Assembly (NCBI RefSeq): GCF_000715075.1
Contig: NC_134082.1
Location: forward strand, 212,524,948-212,588,947
Origin: Nicotiana tabacum
Taxonomy: Eukaryota; Streptophyta; Magnoliopsida; Solanales; Solanaceae
Direction of reading: 5' to 3'
DNA: 64,000 nucleotides
This document shows positions 24,201-35,207 of this stretch, piece after piece (the stretch's first letter is position 1; each line of letters begins with the position of its first letter). A program made the position numbers and the translations under genes. Under the pieces are notes generated by a model. That model did not search any database. It was not told where the DNA came from and was given only the letters and a program-made list of their open reading frames with translations.

Positions 24201-24748
24201 CCAAGGGACCATTGATATGGGTTTATTTTATTCAAATAAATCTAAGCCATCATTGATTGGTTATGCAGATGCAAGATATTTGTCTGATCCACACAAAGGT
24301 CGATCTTAGACAGACTATTTATTTACAAGTGGAGGTACAGCCATATCATGGCGTTCGACAAAACAAACTATGGTTGCTACTTCTTCGAATCATGCAGAGA
24401 TAATAGACATTCACGAAGCAAGTCGAGAATGCGTTTGGTTGAGAACGATAACTCAACACATTCAGCAAACATGTGGTCTTTCTTCGAAAGAGAATATTCC
24501 AACAATATTATATGAAGACAATGATGCTAGCTCAATTGAAAGGAGGATATATCAAAGGAGATAGAACAAAACATATTTCACCGAAATTCTTTTTCACTCA
24601 TGAACTTCAGAAGAATGGTGAAATAGATGTACAACAAGTTCGTTCAAGTGATAATTTGGCTGATCTGTTCACTAAGGCATTACCAACCTCAATATTTGAA
24701 AAGCTGATATATAAGATTGGAATGCATTGTCTTCGAGACATTAAGTAA
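21253..24748 (+). pseudogene. copia-2 pol, unit B, broken
   Basis: 21253-22602 is a 449-codon frame with protease-like LLDSATT, HDWLGHPG, CAACSQGK, the integrase aspartates (HGDICGPI, IRLDNAGEF) and HTQNGLAES. After a frame break it continues at 22586-23194, then reverse transcriptase (23354-24309) with a break at about 23740 just before MYVDDLNIIG. RNase H extends to the stop at 24748 (SSDNLADLFTKALP). This copy retains the RNase H end that unit A lost. Confidence 0.9.
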
Positions 24749-24939
24749 TTTTTCATCAGGGGGAGTAATTACACGCTGCACTCTTTTCCGTAACCAAGGT
24801 TTTGTCCCACTGAATTTTCCTGGTAAGGTTTTTAATGAGGCAGCAAGCAATGCATATTATAAATAACTATGTACATTCCAATATTTTTTTTGTAAGTTCT
24901 TAATGAGGCACATATCTTACATGGACATCCAAGGAGGAG

Positions 24940-25199
24940 TGTTATAAATAGTTTGTACATTGGATGCCCATGTTGTGAATAGCATAGTTTGTACATTGGA
25001 TGCTACATTGGATGCCCATGTTGTGAATAGCTTAAAGATTAAATCTCCTACTTTATGTTCATCATCTTTAATTTTTATGCCTATAAAAGGCTATGTAATT
25101 GCCATGGAAGGATACACCAAAGTGAAAGAAGAAAAGACTTCTTCCTTCTTTCTATCTCTTCTTATTTACATTTTACTACATTGCTTTTATTTTATAACA
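24940..25199 (+). repeat. copia-2 3' LTR
   Basis: 260 bp. It matches the 5' LTRs but lacks one of the TTTGTACATTGGATGC subrepeats, which explains most of the 48-bp length difference. Confidence 0.9.
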
Positions 25200-25204
25200 C
25201 TCGT

Positions 25205-26144
25205 GAATTGTTTAAAAAAGTTTCAATGAGTAGGAGCTAGATCAATTTACTTAACAAACATATAGGCGGGGTGCCAAATGGCCGGGCTGCGCTGATTCTA
25301 GGCAAGTCAAAATGTATCGAGTCAATAAATAAGCGGTTCATTGACCCATCCAAAAGTTACTTGGGCTGAGATGGGCTAGGACAAGATGGACTAAAATTTG
25401 GTTCATAGCCCAATACGGGCAACTCTTACCAAGCTTTAATTAAGGTGTATTATTTTCTTATGAATTGCTTAATTACCTTTCGTTATGGTCATATGTAACA
25501 TATCAAACAAAAAAAATTATTTTAAAGATATTTAACAAAGTTGTTCATGTATTAATTTTGGGCTGAAAATCAGCCTAATTTTAGTTGGGCTAAATTGGGT
25601 TAAATCAAGATAGGCCGAGTTCAACAATAGACAGGTCAACGAGCGGCCCAACCTTGGGCGGGTTGGACGGGTTGAGTAAGGAAAGCAATAGAAATACTTA
25701 CTGATTAATATTTGATGCCTGCACTTCTAGCAGGTGGTTCTTAATCCACAAGTGGTTCATTTTTTCAAAACGTTGAATTATCAATAATAATGTCGAAAGT
25801 GATCGTTCATTCCTTTTGTAGCAAAAGGCCATTTCCATGATTGACGGAAAAAAGCTAAGAGAGGAACGAAAAAGGAAAAAATATTGCAAGGGTTGATAAA
25901 TTATGTGTGAGTAAATTTTCTCACTATTGCAGTGTAGGCTATGGCTTGCCAGTGCTGAACGGACCAATCAATTTCTTATTAATTTGCCACACTTTTTGGT
26001 CACTGTGCCTAAATTGACCACTGCAGTCGTAGAAATCCCATGCATGTTCTCATTTAACATCGGATGATACCTTCAAATATACCAATGCGTAACATAGACG
26101 TCACTGTTGATCCACAAAGGCCAAGCATGAACATGGTGCAACGC
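25205..26144. other. Intergenic, possible GGGC-rich transposon remnant
   Basis: No gene recognised. The 25250-25690 part has GGGCTG, GGGCCAAC and GCGGGTTGG motifs at both ends, a composition seen at ends of non-autonomous hAT elements, but I could not find matching termini or a target duplication. Confidence 0.4.
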
Positions 26145-26390
26145 AGTGACGAAACTAGAAACTTTTTTTAAGAGTATATAATTTAAAAAGGTGTTCAATA
26201 TGTGTTATATATTTATAAAATATAATATTTTATTTATATACACTGTATAATTTTTTGACGAAGGATAGATTGACTACCCTTGTGACATATATATACACGG
26301 TAAAATTACTCAAAACTTTCACAAATAAAGTGTTAAGAATTTTAAAGTTTTAATTCATCAAAATTTAAATTCTGAATCCGCCTCAGTTTT
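26145..26390. mobile_element. MITE-like repeat, family GCGAAGCCA, copy C
   Basis: Diverged relative of 27289-27480 and 58465-58620. It shares the GTGTTCAATATGTGTTATAT stretch, the TAATATTTTATTTATATACAC-like stretch and the GACGAAGGATAGATTGAC stretch in the same order. Ends are blurred. Confidence 0.55.
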
Positions 26391-26856
26391 GATCATTCAT
26401 TATATTGGAGGAAGAGTATATATTTGTGAAGACTTTTTAAAAAAAAAAAAAAAAAAACACGAAATTGGGGCACCAAAGATCTGGTTTAAATATATAGTCG
26501 TTAAGCATGCAAAAATTCATGATAGTACGAGCTAGTGAACACTTAGTTGCTGTTTCAACTAACATATTAAGGGGAAACAAAGATAGCCACTCTATTGGTA
26601 GAGTTATATATCAAGAACAAACTTACATAGGTGAATACTTAATTAATAGTTTGTCCTTGAAAAATTCATGATTAAAAAAAAACGATGAAATATAGTATGC
26701 AAAAGGGTACTCCATATTTTGACACTACGTACCACTTTCAGCTTAGTAATAACACTACTTTCACTATCATCATCTAGTAATTACGACTCCCCCCTTTTAA
26801 AATAATTGTAGTAGCAACTCGACCAAATATTTTGAAAATTCTAGCTCCGTCTCTGA

Positions 26857-29035
26857 CTAGCAGCGAGAGCCTTTTTTGCAGCCGAGAGGACCGGCGTTTG
26901 TGGTCATGGATCCAACCAAGGTAGATGGCCTTGCACTTAAGCTTGATGCCCTAGCATAAGTAGAAGATGATGCACCTGCACCAGTTTGCCTAAAATAGGC
27001 ACCATTTAACATCAAGTCACCTTCTGACCTCCAGTTCCAGCTTTTCCACTCACTTTCTGGTGCATCCTCATGCTTTGTCACCTGTTAAATTTTCAACTAT
27101 TTAGTGTAACCTCGGAGTTTAGATTATATATACTATATACTAATAATGTAAAAAGAATTTTTAAACTACCATTGTCACTAAAAGACAACTACATGTAACT
27201 GTTAAAAAAAAGGGAGCACTTGAAAATTAAGGCAGATGGTGTAAAAATCACGTATATTAGGTAGTGGAACAACAGTACCATACTACACTGGCGAAGCCAA
27301 GCCAGAAATTTTTTCAAAGGTGTTCAAACTTGAAATAAGTAAAAAAAAAAAGATCTGACAGAGGGTATTCAATATATGTTATGTAACTCTAAAACCTAAT
27401 ATTTAACTTATATACACAATGTAATTTTCCGACAAAGAGTGGTCAATTGACCACCCCTAACTAAAGTGTGGCTTCGCCCCTGCTATACCATATGCTTGGT
27501 AGCTATATATGTTACTCGAACTCTTCAAAAATATTGTTGGGTGTGTGTCAGATCCTCCAAATTTAGTGTATTTTTGGAGGATCCGACACGGGTGCGGTAA
27601 CACATTTGGAGAATCCGAGCAACATAGTTGGTAGTACCGTAGCACGTAAGTTTTCACTTGTCCTACTTATATAAGTATATATTATTTTTCATTTTATGTG
27701 ACGTGGTTAAGAGAAAAGTAATAATTCAGCATATTTTTAAATATATTTCAAAAACCGTGGTAAAAGAAAAATTATTTGACTCTTTAAAAGTGAAACATAT
27801 GAAGTACCTCTTTACGGAATTTCTGATTGGGAGCAAGAAACCTATTGCCTTGACTATTAATAGTAGGAGCAGCACTACCACCAATGGCATACATTTCCCA
27901 GTGGGTATAGTCATTATTCACCACATGAAAATAACCATGTCTACACCTCGGCATTCTCTGCACCAAACCTTCACCAAAATGATTAAAGGCAACTGTAACT
28001 TGCATGCCTTTATCCTGCGTAAAAGAATCACTATGTCCCAATAACATGACCTTATCATGATGAGTAAAATAGTTGTTAGAAATTGTAATTGCTGTGGATC
28101 CATGAATTGCATCAATTAGACCGTCGTGGCAATTTGACAAGGAACAATGATCCACCCATATATTCTTCCCTCCGAAAATTGAAATGCCGTCTCCGTCGGA
28201 AACATCCCACCATCCTGAATGGTGCGGTGAGTCCCTAATATTGCCGTTACCACTCTGCTTGCAGTCGTGTATATTAATCCCGTGTATGATAATGTTCGTG
28301 CTGTAATGGATTGTAATGCAAGGACCACCTGAAATAGTCGTGTGGAGTAGCATATTCAGTTATAATAAGAACATAAAGGTTGAAATCATCAAATTTTAAA
28401 TTCTGGATCTGCTTCTGACCTGAAATGTGAACGCTAGTGCCCCGGCCATCTATGGTCTTGAAAGAGTTCATGACGAGTTCTTGCTTGAGCTGAATGACCA
28501 TGTCTCTTTTGAAAATGATCCACAAAGGCTCATCTTGTATAACAGCATGTCTTAGGGTTCCGGGTTTAGGGTTTACGGGATCATCGTTCCCTGAGTCAGT
28601 GACCACGTAAATTCTTCCATTTCTTCCTCCAATAGCATCCTTTCCGAAGCCAATGGCGCAATCAGCTAAACGTTGGCGATTTTTTTCCCAATTGGGGTCA
28701 CAACGCCAACAATCATCAATCGGATTTCCTGTTCCACACGACAAATAGCCCAAGTTCCTCCTCGTCAATGAAGCATTGATGCTCCTGCTCAAAACAACAC
28801 GAATTAACAATAACCATAATCACCCAGTATAATCCCACTAGTGGAATCTCATCTCAAAACAACACGAATTATTAAGCAAAAATAATAATGAACATAAAAG
28901 TTTATGTCACTAGTGACATTTGTTTTACCTATGAACTTCTTGTACCACAAGCTCTGGATCTTGGATTGAAGAAACAAGAAGTGGGGTTAGCAGTAGTGTG
29001 ACAAAAAGAACAAATATGAAGAGAAGACTTGACAT
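26857..29035 (-). CDS. Pectate lyase, secreted, polysaccharide lyase family 1
   Basis: Four exons on the minus strand: 29035-28929, 28784-28420, 28328-27808 and 27081-26857. All have GT..AG borders and consistent phases, giving 405 residues plus stop. Exon 1 is a signal peptide ([20 protein letters not shown]). The enzyme cleaves de-esterified homogalacturonan in cell walls by Ca2+-dependent beta-elimination. Exon 3 has [20 protein letters not shown] and HDGLIDAI (calcium-site aspartates), then QRMPRCRHG, the RxPxxR motif with the catalytic Arg. [13 protein letters not shown] and [10 protein letters not shown] blocks and the C-terminal CKKGSRC also fit the plant family, which includes the pollen LAT56/LAT59 and Amb a 1 groups. 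Intron 3 (27082-27807) contains two MITEs. A TATA box lies at 29144-29150. Length, motifs and splice frames all agree; the subgroup is not assigned. Confidence 0.95.
27289..27480. mobile_element. MITE, family GCGAAGCCA, copy A, in pectate lyase intron 3
   Basis: Left end TGGCGAAGCCA and right end GTGGCTTCGCCCC form an imperfect inverted repeat. The interior GTCAATTGACCACCCC and GTGTTCAAACTTGAAATAAG are shared with copy B, which is in the opposite orientation. Confidence 0.7.
27507..27626. mobile_element. Foldback MITE in pectate lyase intron 3
   Basis: CTATATATGTTACTCGAACTC at the left is the imperfect reverse complement of GAATCCGAGCAACATAG at the right. Inner GTGTGTCAGATCCTCC pairs with GGAGGATCCGACAC. 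Nearly the whole 120 bp can fold on itself. I recognise the GAGTCCGAGCAACATAG end as a common solanaceous repeat. Confidence 0.75.
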
Positions 29036-29143
29036 ATTAATGGGGCTAAACTATAAAGAAGAGCCCTATACTAAGAGAAGTACTAAAGAATTTTTAGTTT
29101 AATGGTGTAGAGCTGAGTAAAAGACGAAGAGATGGGGCAGAGC

Positions 29144-29150
29144 TTATAAA
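29144..29150 (-). promoter_or_regulatory. Probable TATA box of the pectate lyase gene
   Basis: Reads TTTATAAG on the minus strand, about 110 bp upstream of the start codon at 29035. Confidence 0.55.
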
Positions 29151-29472
29151 GCAGGGGAAAGCCGGGAAGAATGGCGTGATTAAACTAGAGGTGGGCCACA
29201 CTTTATCATAATTTCAGATGATGTTTTGCTTCGATTCCCACTTGGTAGTTTTTGATCGTTAGTTTAGTTAATTTTTTTTTCCTTTTTTTCGTGCAATTTG
29301 TATATCATGCCCCTTTATAATTTTGAATTTAAGAAAATTATAATCTTTGTAGATCTCTTACGTGTGTTCGGAGAGGAAAGCCTCACATTTGGGGATAATG
29401 TGTTCTCTAACAAAGACAACTTCATACCTTAGACCCGAACCTTGTAGAATACCTACCACTCAAAGTACAACT
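29151..29472. other. Intergenic, pectate lyase upstream region
   Basis: AT-rich sequence with no gene or clear repeat recognised, between the pectate lyase TATA box and the SINE. Confidence 0.5.
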
Positions 29473-29488
29473 CTTATTTGTAAGATAA

Positions 29489-29662
29489 AAGGCTGGTGCA
29501 CTACGTTGCTACTATGTGCGAGCTCCGGGGAAGGGTCGGATCACAAATGTCTATTGTATGCAGTCTTACCCTGCATTTTTGCAAGAGGATGTTTCCACGA
29601 TTTGACGCATGATCTCCTGATCACATGGAACAATTTTATCAGTTATGTCAAGACTCTCATTC
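29489..29662 (-). mobile_element. TS-type SINE, copy 1
   Basis: On the minus strand it begins with a tRNA-like head: a diverged A-box region (GACATAACTGATAA) and a B-box-like stretch (GCGTCAAATCG). The body then carries AACATCCTC, GCAGGGTAAGACTGCATACAATAG and GTAGTGCACC, the conserved TS SINE sequence. CTTATTTGTAAGATAA (29473-29488) and CTTATTTATAAGATAA (29663-29678) are 16-bp flanking duplications with one mismatch, as expected for LINE-mediated insertion. Confidence 0.9.
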
Positions 29663-29678
29663 CTTATTTATAAGATAA

Positions 29679-30366
29679 TTTAAACTAATTCCTATTAAAA
29701 AAATATACAAAATAGAAAAAAATACTCCCTTTTCTCTTTCTTATCCTCTCTATTCAAAAGCCTATTGTATTTAGCCTTCTGGTATTCTATGTTTGCCTTC
29801 CCACCCCGTTGAAAAAAATGATAAAAGCACATGACCCATCTCTAGTAGAGATTAGTAGAAAGTAGAGACTAACATTGCATGTGATTACGGCGACCATAAT
29901 GGTAATTGGTAAACGAGGAATTTGATTATGCTGCCTCTGCTTGTGAATTCTAAGCTCGTGGGGATTTAATTAACAACAATTATCATTTCAATATTTAATT
30001 ATACTCTTACAACAGCTGCAGGGTGACTGAAAATTTTCCAGCAATCTGGTTTTTTATATTGAGCTAGAGAAATAAGAAGGTGTCCCGTGGGGTTTTTTTT
30101 TTCTCAAAAAGAAAAAAAAAAATGGAAGATAAAATAAGAGTATGGGGGTGAAAGGAGAATGCCACATTGTCTTATGTCTATCACTAAAGACTGAAGTGTG
30201 TTATCATCTAACCTAAAAATTTAAATTATTAGAAATAATACACTTTTATTTATTTAATTATTATCTTTAACACATTATAATATGATATAGTAAAAGTTTT
30301 TTACACACTCCTTTAGATTACTAGTCCAAAATTAGTGTACACACTTACCTCTAGGTGGTTTAAAAC
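29679..30366. other. Intergenic, no gene recognised
   Basis: AT-rich, with poly-A/T runs around 30090-30120. No motif worth naming. Confidence 0.5.
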
Positions 30367-31274
30367 TAGGGGTACAAATGAAACCGACGAACTGCACCAA
30401 CTCGATAATCCGAGTTAAACCGGAAAAAAAAAATCCGATTATGGTTTGGTTTGGTGTTGGAAAAAAACCGATCATATTTGGTTTGGTTTGGTTTTTAACT
30501 AAAAAAGTCAAACCAAAACCAAACCAACCCGACCTTATATGTATAGAAGTTTTAAATATATTTAATACATAAAATATTTATTGTAGTGTAGTTCATAAAT
30601 ATTTCTTAAGCTTTTTCGTAGTTTTATCTTTTCACGTATTATTTCAAACTTGAACTTATAATTTTTGGATGCTTCAATAAGTTTTATAGTTCATAAATGT
30701 TAGTAACACAAATAAATCCTAAACCAATATCAAATCAATACTAATGTTAATAAAGACATTTAATTCAATTGTACTGTTAATGAAAATAGTGTTGAATATC
30801 TATTTTTTAGTTTTTCTGTGGTTTAGATAAAATGCATAACTTATTTTTCTTTTAGTGTTTAGTCATGTAAATAATATTACTTATTAGTCGAACTTATTTT
30901 AACAACTTATTAATAGTTTTAAATTATGTTTGTTTTCATTATGGCTTATTAATAATACTTATTTTATGCGATTTTATTATCTTTATTGTTGAATATTTAC
31001 AATGCCATGACTCTTCTCATATTTACGTTATTTTATTGAAAAATACCTTATATAGTTCTATCTTACTAGGATTAAAGAAATATTTGGAGTCCAAATTCTA
31101 TATTTTGTGCTATGAAGACTTTATGAAAAAAGCCCCCAAAAAATCCGAAAAACCGAGATTGAAAAACCCGACTTTTATTGGTTTGGTTTGGTCTTTAGAT
31201 TTAATAACCCGATACAATTGATTTGGTTTGGTAATTAGAAAATCCGAACCCTACCTATGTACAGTACACCCCTA
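30367..31274. mobile_element. Non-autonomous hAT-like element
   Basis: The left end TAGGGGTACAAATG and the reverse complement of the right end TAGGGGTGTACTG form a short imperfect inverted repeat of hAT style. Both subterminal regions are dense in TTTGGTTTGGTTTGGT and AACCGA/CCGAACC motifs, typical transposase-binding clusters. The 908-bp interior is AT-rich without a transposase. I did not find a clean 8-bp target duplication. Confidence 0.7.
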
Positions 31275-32499
31275 AAAATGATGTGATTGAATAAATATTC
31301 TTTAAATCACGAGGGAATAAAAATAAATGTCTTGTTGAAAAACGATCAATTTGATCCTGGAAAATAAATGCTAATAAAGTCAGCTGCCATGCTGTTATAT
31401 ATGGACGGCAAAGTATTTCTCTTTGTGACATTAATTACTACGTGATAAAGTGATTTCTGAACTGTGTCCAAATACGTTTCCACATATTAATTCACAGCAT
31501 ATTTTTCTCACAAAATAGTATGTATTCTAAAAGGTACTTACCGGCGCTAGGTATTTACCCCTAATAAATAATTAATCTTAAGAATTAATAAATTAAAATG
31601 AAAATACATATTGCTAAATATACGTAAGTGTTAAAGAGTACAGTCAAATCTCTCTATATCAGGCTCGTTTGTTCCTAATATTTTTGGATGTTATAGTGAA
31701 GTGTTGTTATATAGAACATATATTATAACATAACATGAAAATTGGTTCGAGAAAAGTTTGATTTTTATAGTAAAGTATTGTTATATAGAGATATTGTTAT
31801 AAAAAAGCTACATATTTAATTTATCAAGAATTAAGTGGAGTAACTGTTTGTTACACGAGCCGAAATAAGAGGCATTTCTTCCATCAATTAAGGTTGATGC
31901 TAGTGATATAGAACCAAACTCACGACAAAAGTAAAACTTATTTGTGTGATTATTGACTGCTTTATTTTTGTTGTGTTTGTTTTTACACTCGTGCAACCGT
32001 TTTTCACTTTAATTAGTTTTTCGGAGTAGTTAATTAGGTAAAAAGAATCAATTTAATGAACTATATATGATGATTATAATAAGAAAACATTATTATCTTT
32101 CAAGTTTTAAGCACCAAATAGTCCCACATAAAAACAAAAGTAAATTCACTATAGTCAACATTAACGACAATATGATAAGTTTTGGTGACCTTTTTCCCAA
32201 TTTTCCTGGAATTAGAGGGTTTAATTCCTATCCAATTTTCCAAAGGTTAAAAAAAGAGAGTTTTTTGTTATCTAAAATACGGGCAGTATGATTGTTACTA
32301 CCGTTTAAACATAAAGTAAAACCGTAAGTCAAAATAATCGGTTGGTTGACGTGCACTAATTCCACATGCTCATGGCCCACATATCCTTTCAATAAAAAAG
32401 AAATTTCTCTATTTTTTGACAAAGATTTTTGATAAGTCAATTTAAACTATTTAGAGGATTCAAGTTGGCCCACATCTTTAGGAACAAAATTAAAGGAAA
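31275..32499. other. Intergenic with a MITE-like repeat at about 31645-31815
   Basis: The segment CAGTCAAATCTCTCTATATC...GTTATATAGAGATATTGTTAT resembles a common solanaceous MITE with repeated TTGTTATATAGA motifs. Its ends are not defined. The remainder shows no gene. Confidence 0.45.
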
Positions 32500-35031
32500 C
32501 AATATTGTATAGCCGCTATAAAAATAAGGGAAAATTTCAAATTAAAACAAGTGGGCTGCATCCTTTTCAACTTTATAGCCCATATTTAACTTTACAATTC
32601 AGTAGCCCACAAATTAGAGGCCCAAATCTGAAAAAGGGGCGTTATTTCCGGTATTTTGAGACTACCAAGCGCGATTTTATTTCATTCAGCTGGATTTTCT
32701 CAGATTCTTTCCAATCTTCTTCCAAAAATACTTCAAAAACGAGATCCTGAGATAAATGCAGGTACGAAAACCCTAGCATTTCTTCTTCATCTAGAATTTA
32801 TTCAATTTTTTTGCTACGAAGCAGCGCAATTCTCCTTTTTGCTGCAATTTTGATTTCAATTTTTTGTTAGATGGAGATTTTTCCTGTTTACCTTCTTCAT
32901 AATGGTGAATGGGAAGAAAACAAGTTTGTGAATTTCATCAGTGATTGTGTAATAATTGAGTCCACATTCAACTACAATAATTTAGTTGCAGCTATTTCGG
33001 AACAGATTAGGATCAATAGTGATTTAAACACAATAGAGATTAACTTTGTGCCAAATGTTGGTTTGCCGCCGATCATGATTTACAATGATACAGGAGTTAA
33101 GGTGTATATAGAATTAAAGAAAAAAAACTTGAATTTCACTGAATATCCCCTGTTTGTGACAGTGAAAGAGATTTATGAAAATTATTTGGTTATTACAATT
33201 TCTGTGGTTGCTTCAAGTTCCAGTTGTTTGGTTGCTACAAATTCAAATTTTAGAGATGTATCAACAACTGATAGCACTGAGATTATTGATATTGAATTAA
33301 TTGAAAACACGAATTTTAGTGAACACACGGGTATAATAGATAATATGTTGAACGAATTTGTTGAGGAGGATCAAGTTTATAAGGATAAAGAGACACTTAT
33401 GAATGTGATGAAGAACTTAGCTGTACGCGAGAGGTTCCAATTCAAGGTGAAGAGATCAAGCGCAACAAGGTATGTCATTAATTGTATATTTTGTTGTATA
33501 AATATGTATAAAGTAGTATATATTTGTATATAGGTATTAAAATTAGTATATATGCAGTTTGTATACAAGTGTATTTAGAAGTTGAATGATGTATAATACT
33601 AGGTATCACCTTACATGTCTGGATGACAATTGTGCTTGGAGTTTCAAATCTTCTACCGTTTTCAAGGCAAACATGTTCAAAGTGAGAAGTTACAATAATA
33701 ATCACACATACGGCTATGGTGAAAGATACTTAACACAACGTCAAGCTACTTCGGGTATAATTGCTAGTATAGTCAAGGACAAGTATGTTAATCTAAAAAA
33801 AGTTTACACCGCAAGTGATATAATAGAGGACATACAAAAGCAATACGGGATTGAAGTGAGCTACATGAAAGCATGGAGAGCTAAAAAAATAGCAATAACA
33901 ATGATAAGAGGGAGTCCGAGTGATTCATATAAGGAGCTGCCGAAGTATTTTTAAATGTTGGAGCAAACAAATCCAGGATCGGTTACAAAGTTGCACAAAT
34001 CAGAGGATGGGTGCTTTCTTTATGCATATGTTTCGCTATATGCATCTATCAAGGGCTGGGAGCATTGCAAACCGATAATGGTTGTTGACGGAAGCTTCCT
34101 TAAAGCAGCATATAAGGGTACCATATTGACTGCTTGCACACAAGATGGAGCTGGTGAGTTGACTGCATCTATGTTGTTTCTGCAGTTTGTATAATGTTTA
34201 AGTTTCATGTATAAAAGTGTATAGGATTTCACAGCTGCTGTTTTTATAAAATTTGCAGTTGGTATAAATCTGTATAATTGTGTATAACTGTGATAAGATT
34301 TGTATAAATTTTGCAGTTAGTATCTGCAGACTAAATTACAGTCTGAATCCTAATATCTATTTTTGTATAAAAGGGAAAAATCCTTCCACTTGCGTATGCA
34401 ATTGTGGATTCAAAGAATAATAAATCTTGGGAGTGGTTCTTTATCCAGATAAAGGGTACTTTTGGAGTTAAGGAAGGGATGTGTATAGTTTCAGATAGAA
34501 ATGAAAGCATCTTCAATGCCACAAAAGTTGTGTACCCAGAAGTACCACATTGTATTTGCATGTTTCACTTGTGGCAGAATGTAAAGCACACATTCAAGAA
34601 ACATCACAAACAATTGAAGGATATCTTCTTTGCTTTGGCAAGAGCTTACACGATAGAGAAGTTTGAGTACCATATGACAGAGTTGTGCAACATTGATCCG
34701 AGGGTGCAGCCTTACTTGTTCGAAATTGGGTACTAAAAGTGGTCTAGAGCATATTCCAAGGTGAAAAGGTCGATGGTAATGACTTCCAATATTGCAGAGT
34801 CAATTAATGTAGCTAACAATGATGCTAGAGAGTTATCAGTAATGCGATTGCTGGAGTACATGACAAATTTGCTACAACAGTGGAACAACAAAAACAGAAA
34901 AAGTGCAATGGAGACATCTATAGAGCTTGGCGAAAAGTACGACAAACTCCTTCGGGAAAATCTGATTGCATCGGAGCAAATGACGGTAAAATGAATCAAA
35001 TATAATGAATCTTGGCACTTCTAACTTGCAT

Positions 35032-35071
35032 TTTATTTTATTTTATTTTATTTTATTTTATTTTTTTAAAA
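35032..35071. repeat. (ATTTT)n repeat in a transposase intron
   Basis: About seven TTTTA units followed by a T run, just before the acceptor at 35083. Confidence 0.85.
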
Positions 35072-35207
35072 AAACTTTTACAGGTGAGGCCTACTACGGA
35101 TCAGTTATATACTGTGCTTGAAAGGGTAAGGAGAAACATAGTGTGCCTTGAAGAGGGAACATGCAGTTGCGGAAAATTTCAAATGGATGAACTTCCATGT
35201 CCGCATG

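Larger units (their letters stand above)
17624..24605 (+). repeat. Tandem duplication, unit B
   Basis: Direct repeat of 10670-17623. At the junction, copia-2 sequence ...TCATGAAC runs straight into AGP sequence TCAGCAACATC. The uninterrupted copia version at 24599-24612 continues ...GAACTTCAGAAGAATG. Only about one base is shared at the breakpoint, so this was not homologous unequal crossing-over between repeats. Confidence 0.92.
19345..25199 (+). mobile_element. Ty1/copia element, structurally complete copy (copia-2, unit B)
   Basis: 5' LTR at 19345-19652, internal region, purine tract CCAAGGAGGAG (24929-24939), and 3' LTR at 24940-25199. CTCGT follows at 25200-25204 and also precedes each 5' LTR (12357-12361 and 19340-19344), giving a perfect 5-bp target duplication. 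The coding region has stops and frameshifts. Confidence 0.92.

Noticed and set aside
25250..25690. Possible hAT element from GGGC-rich ends
   Set aside because: No matching termini or target duplication could be found; kept only as an intergenic note.
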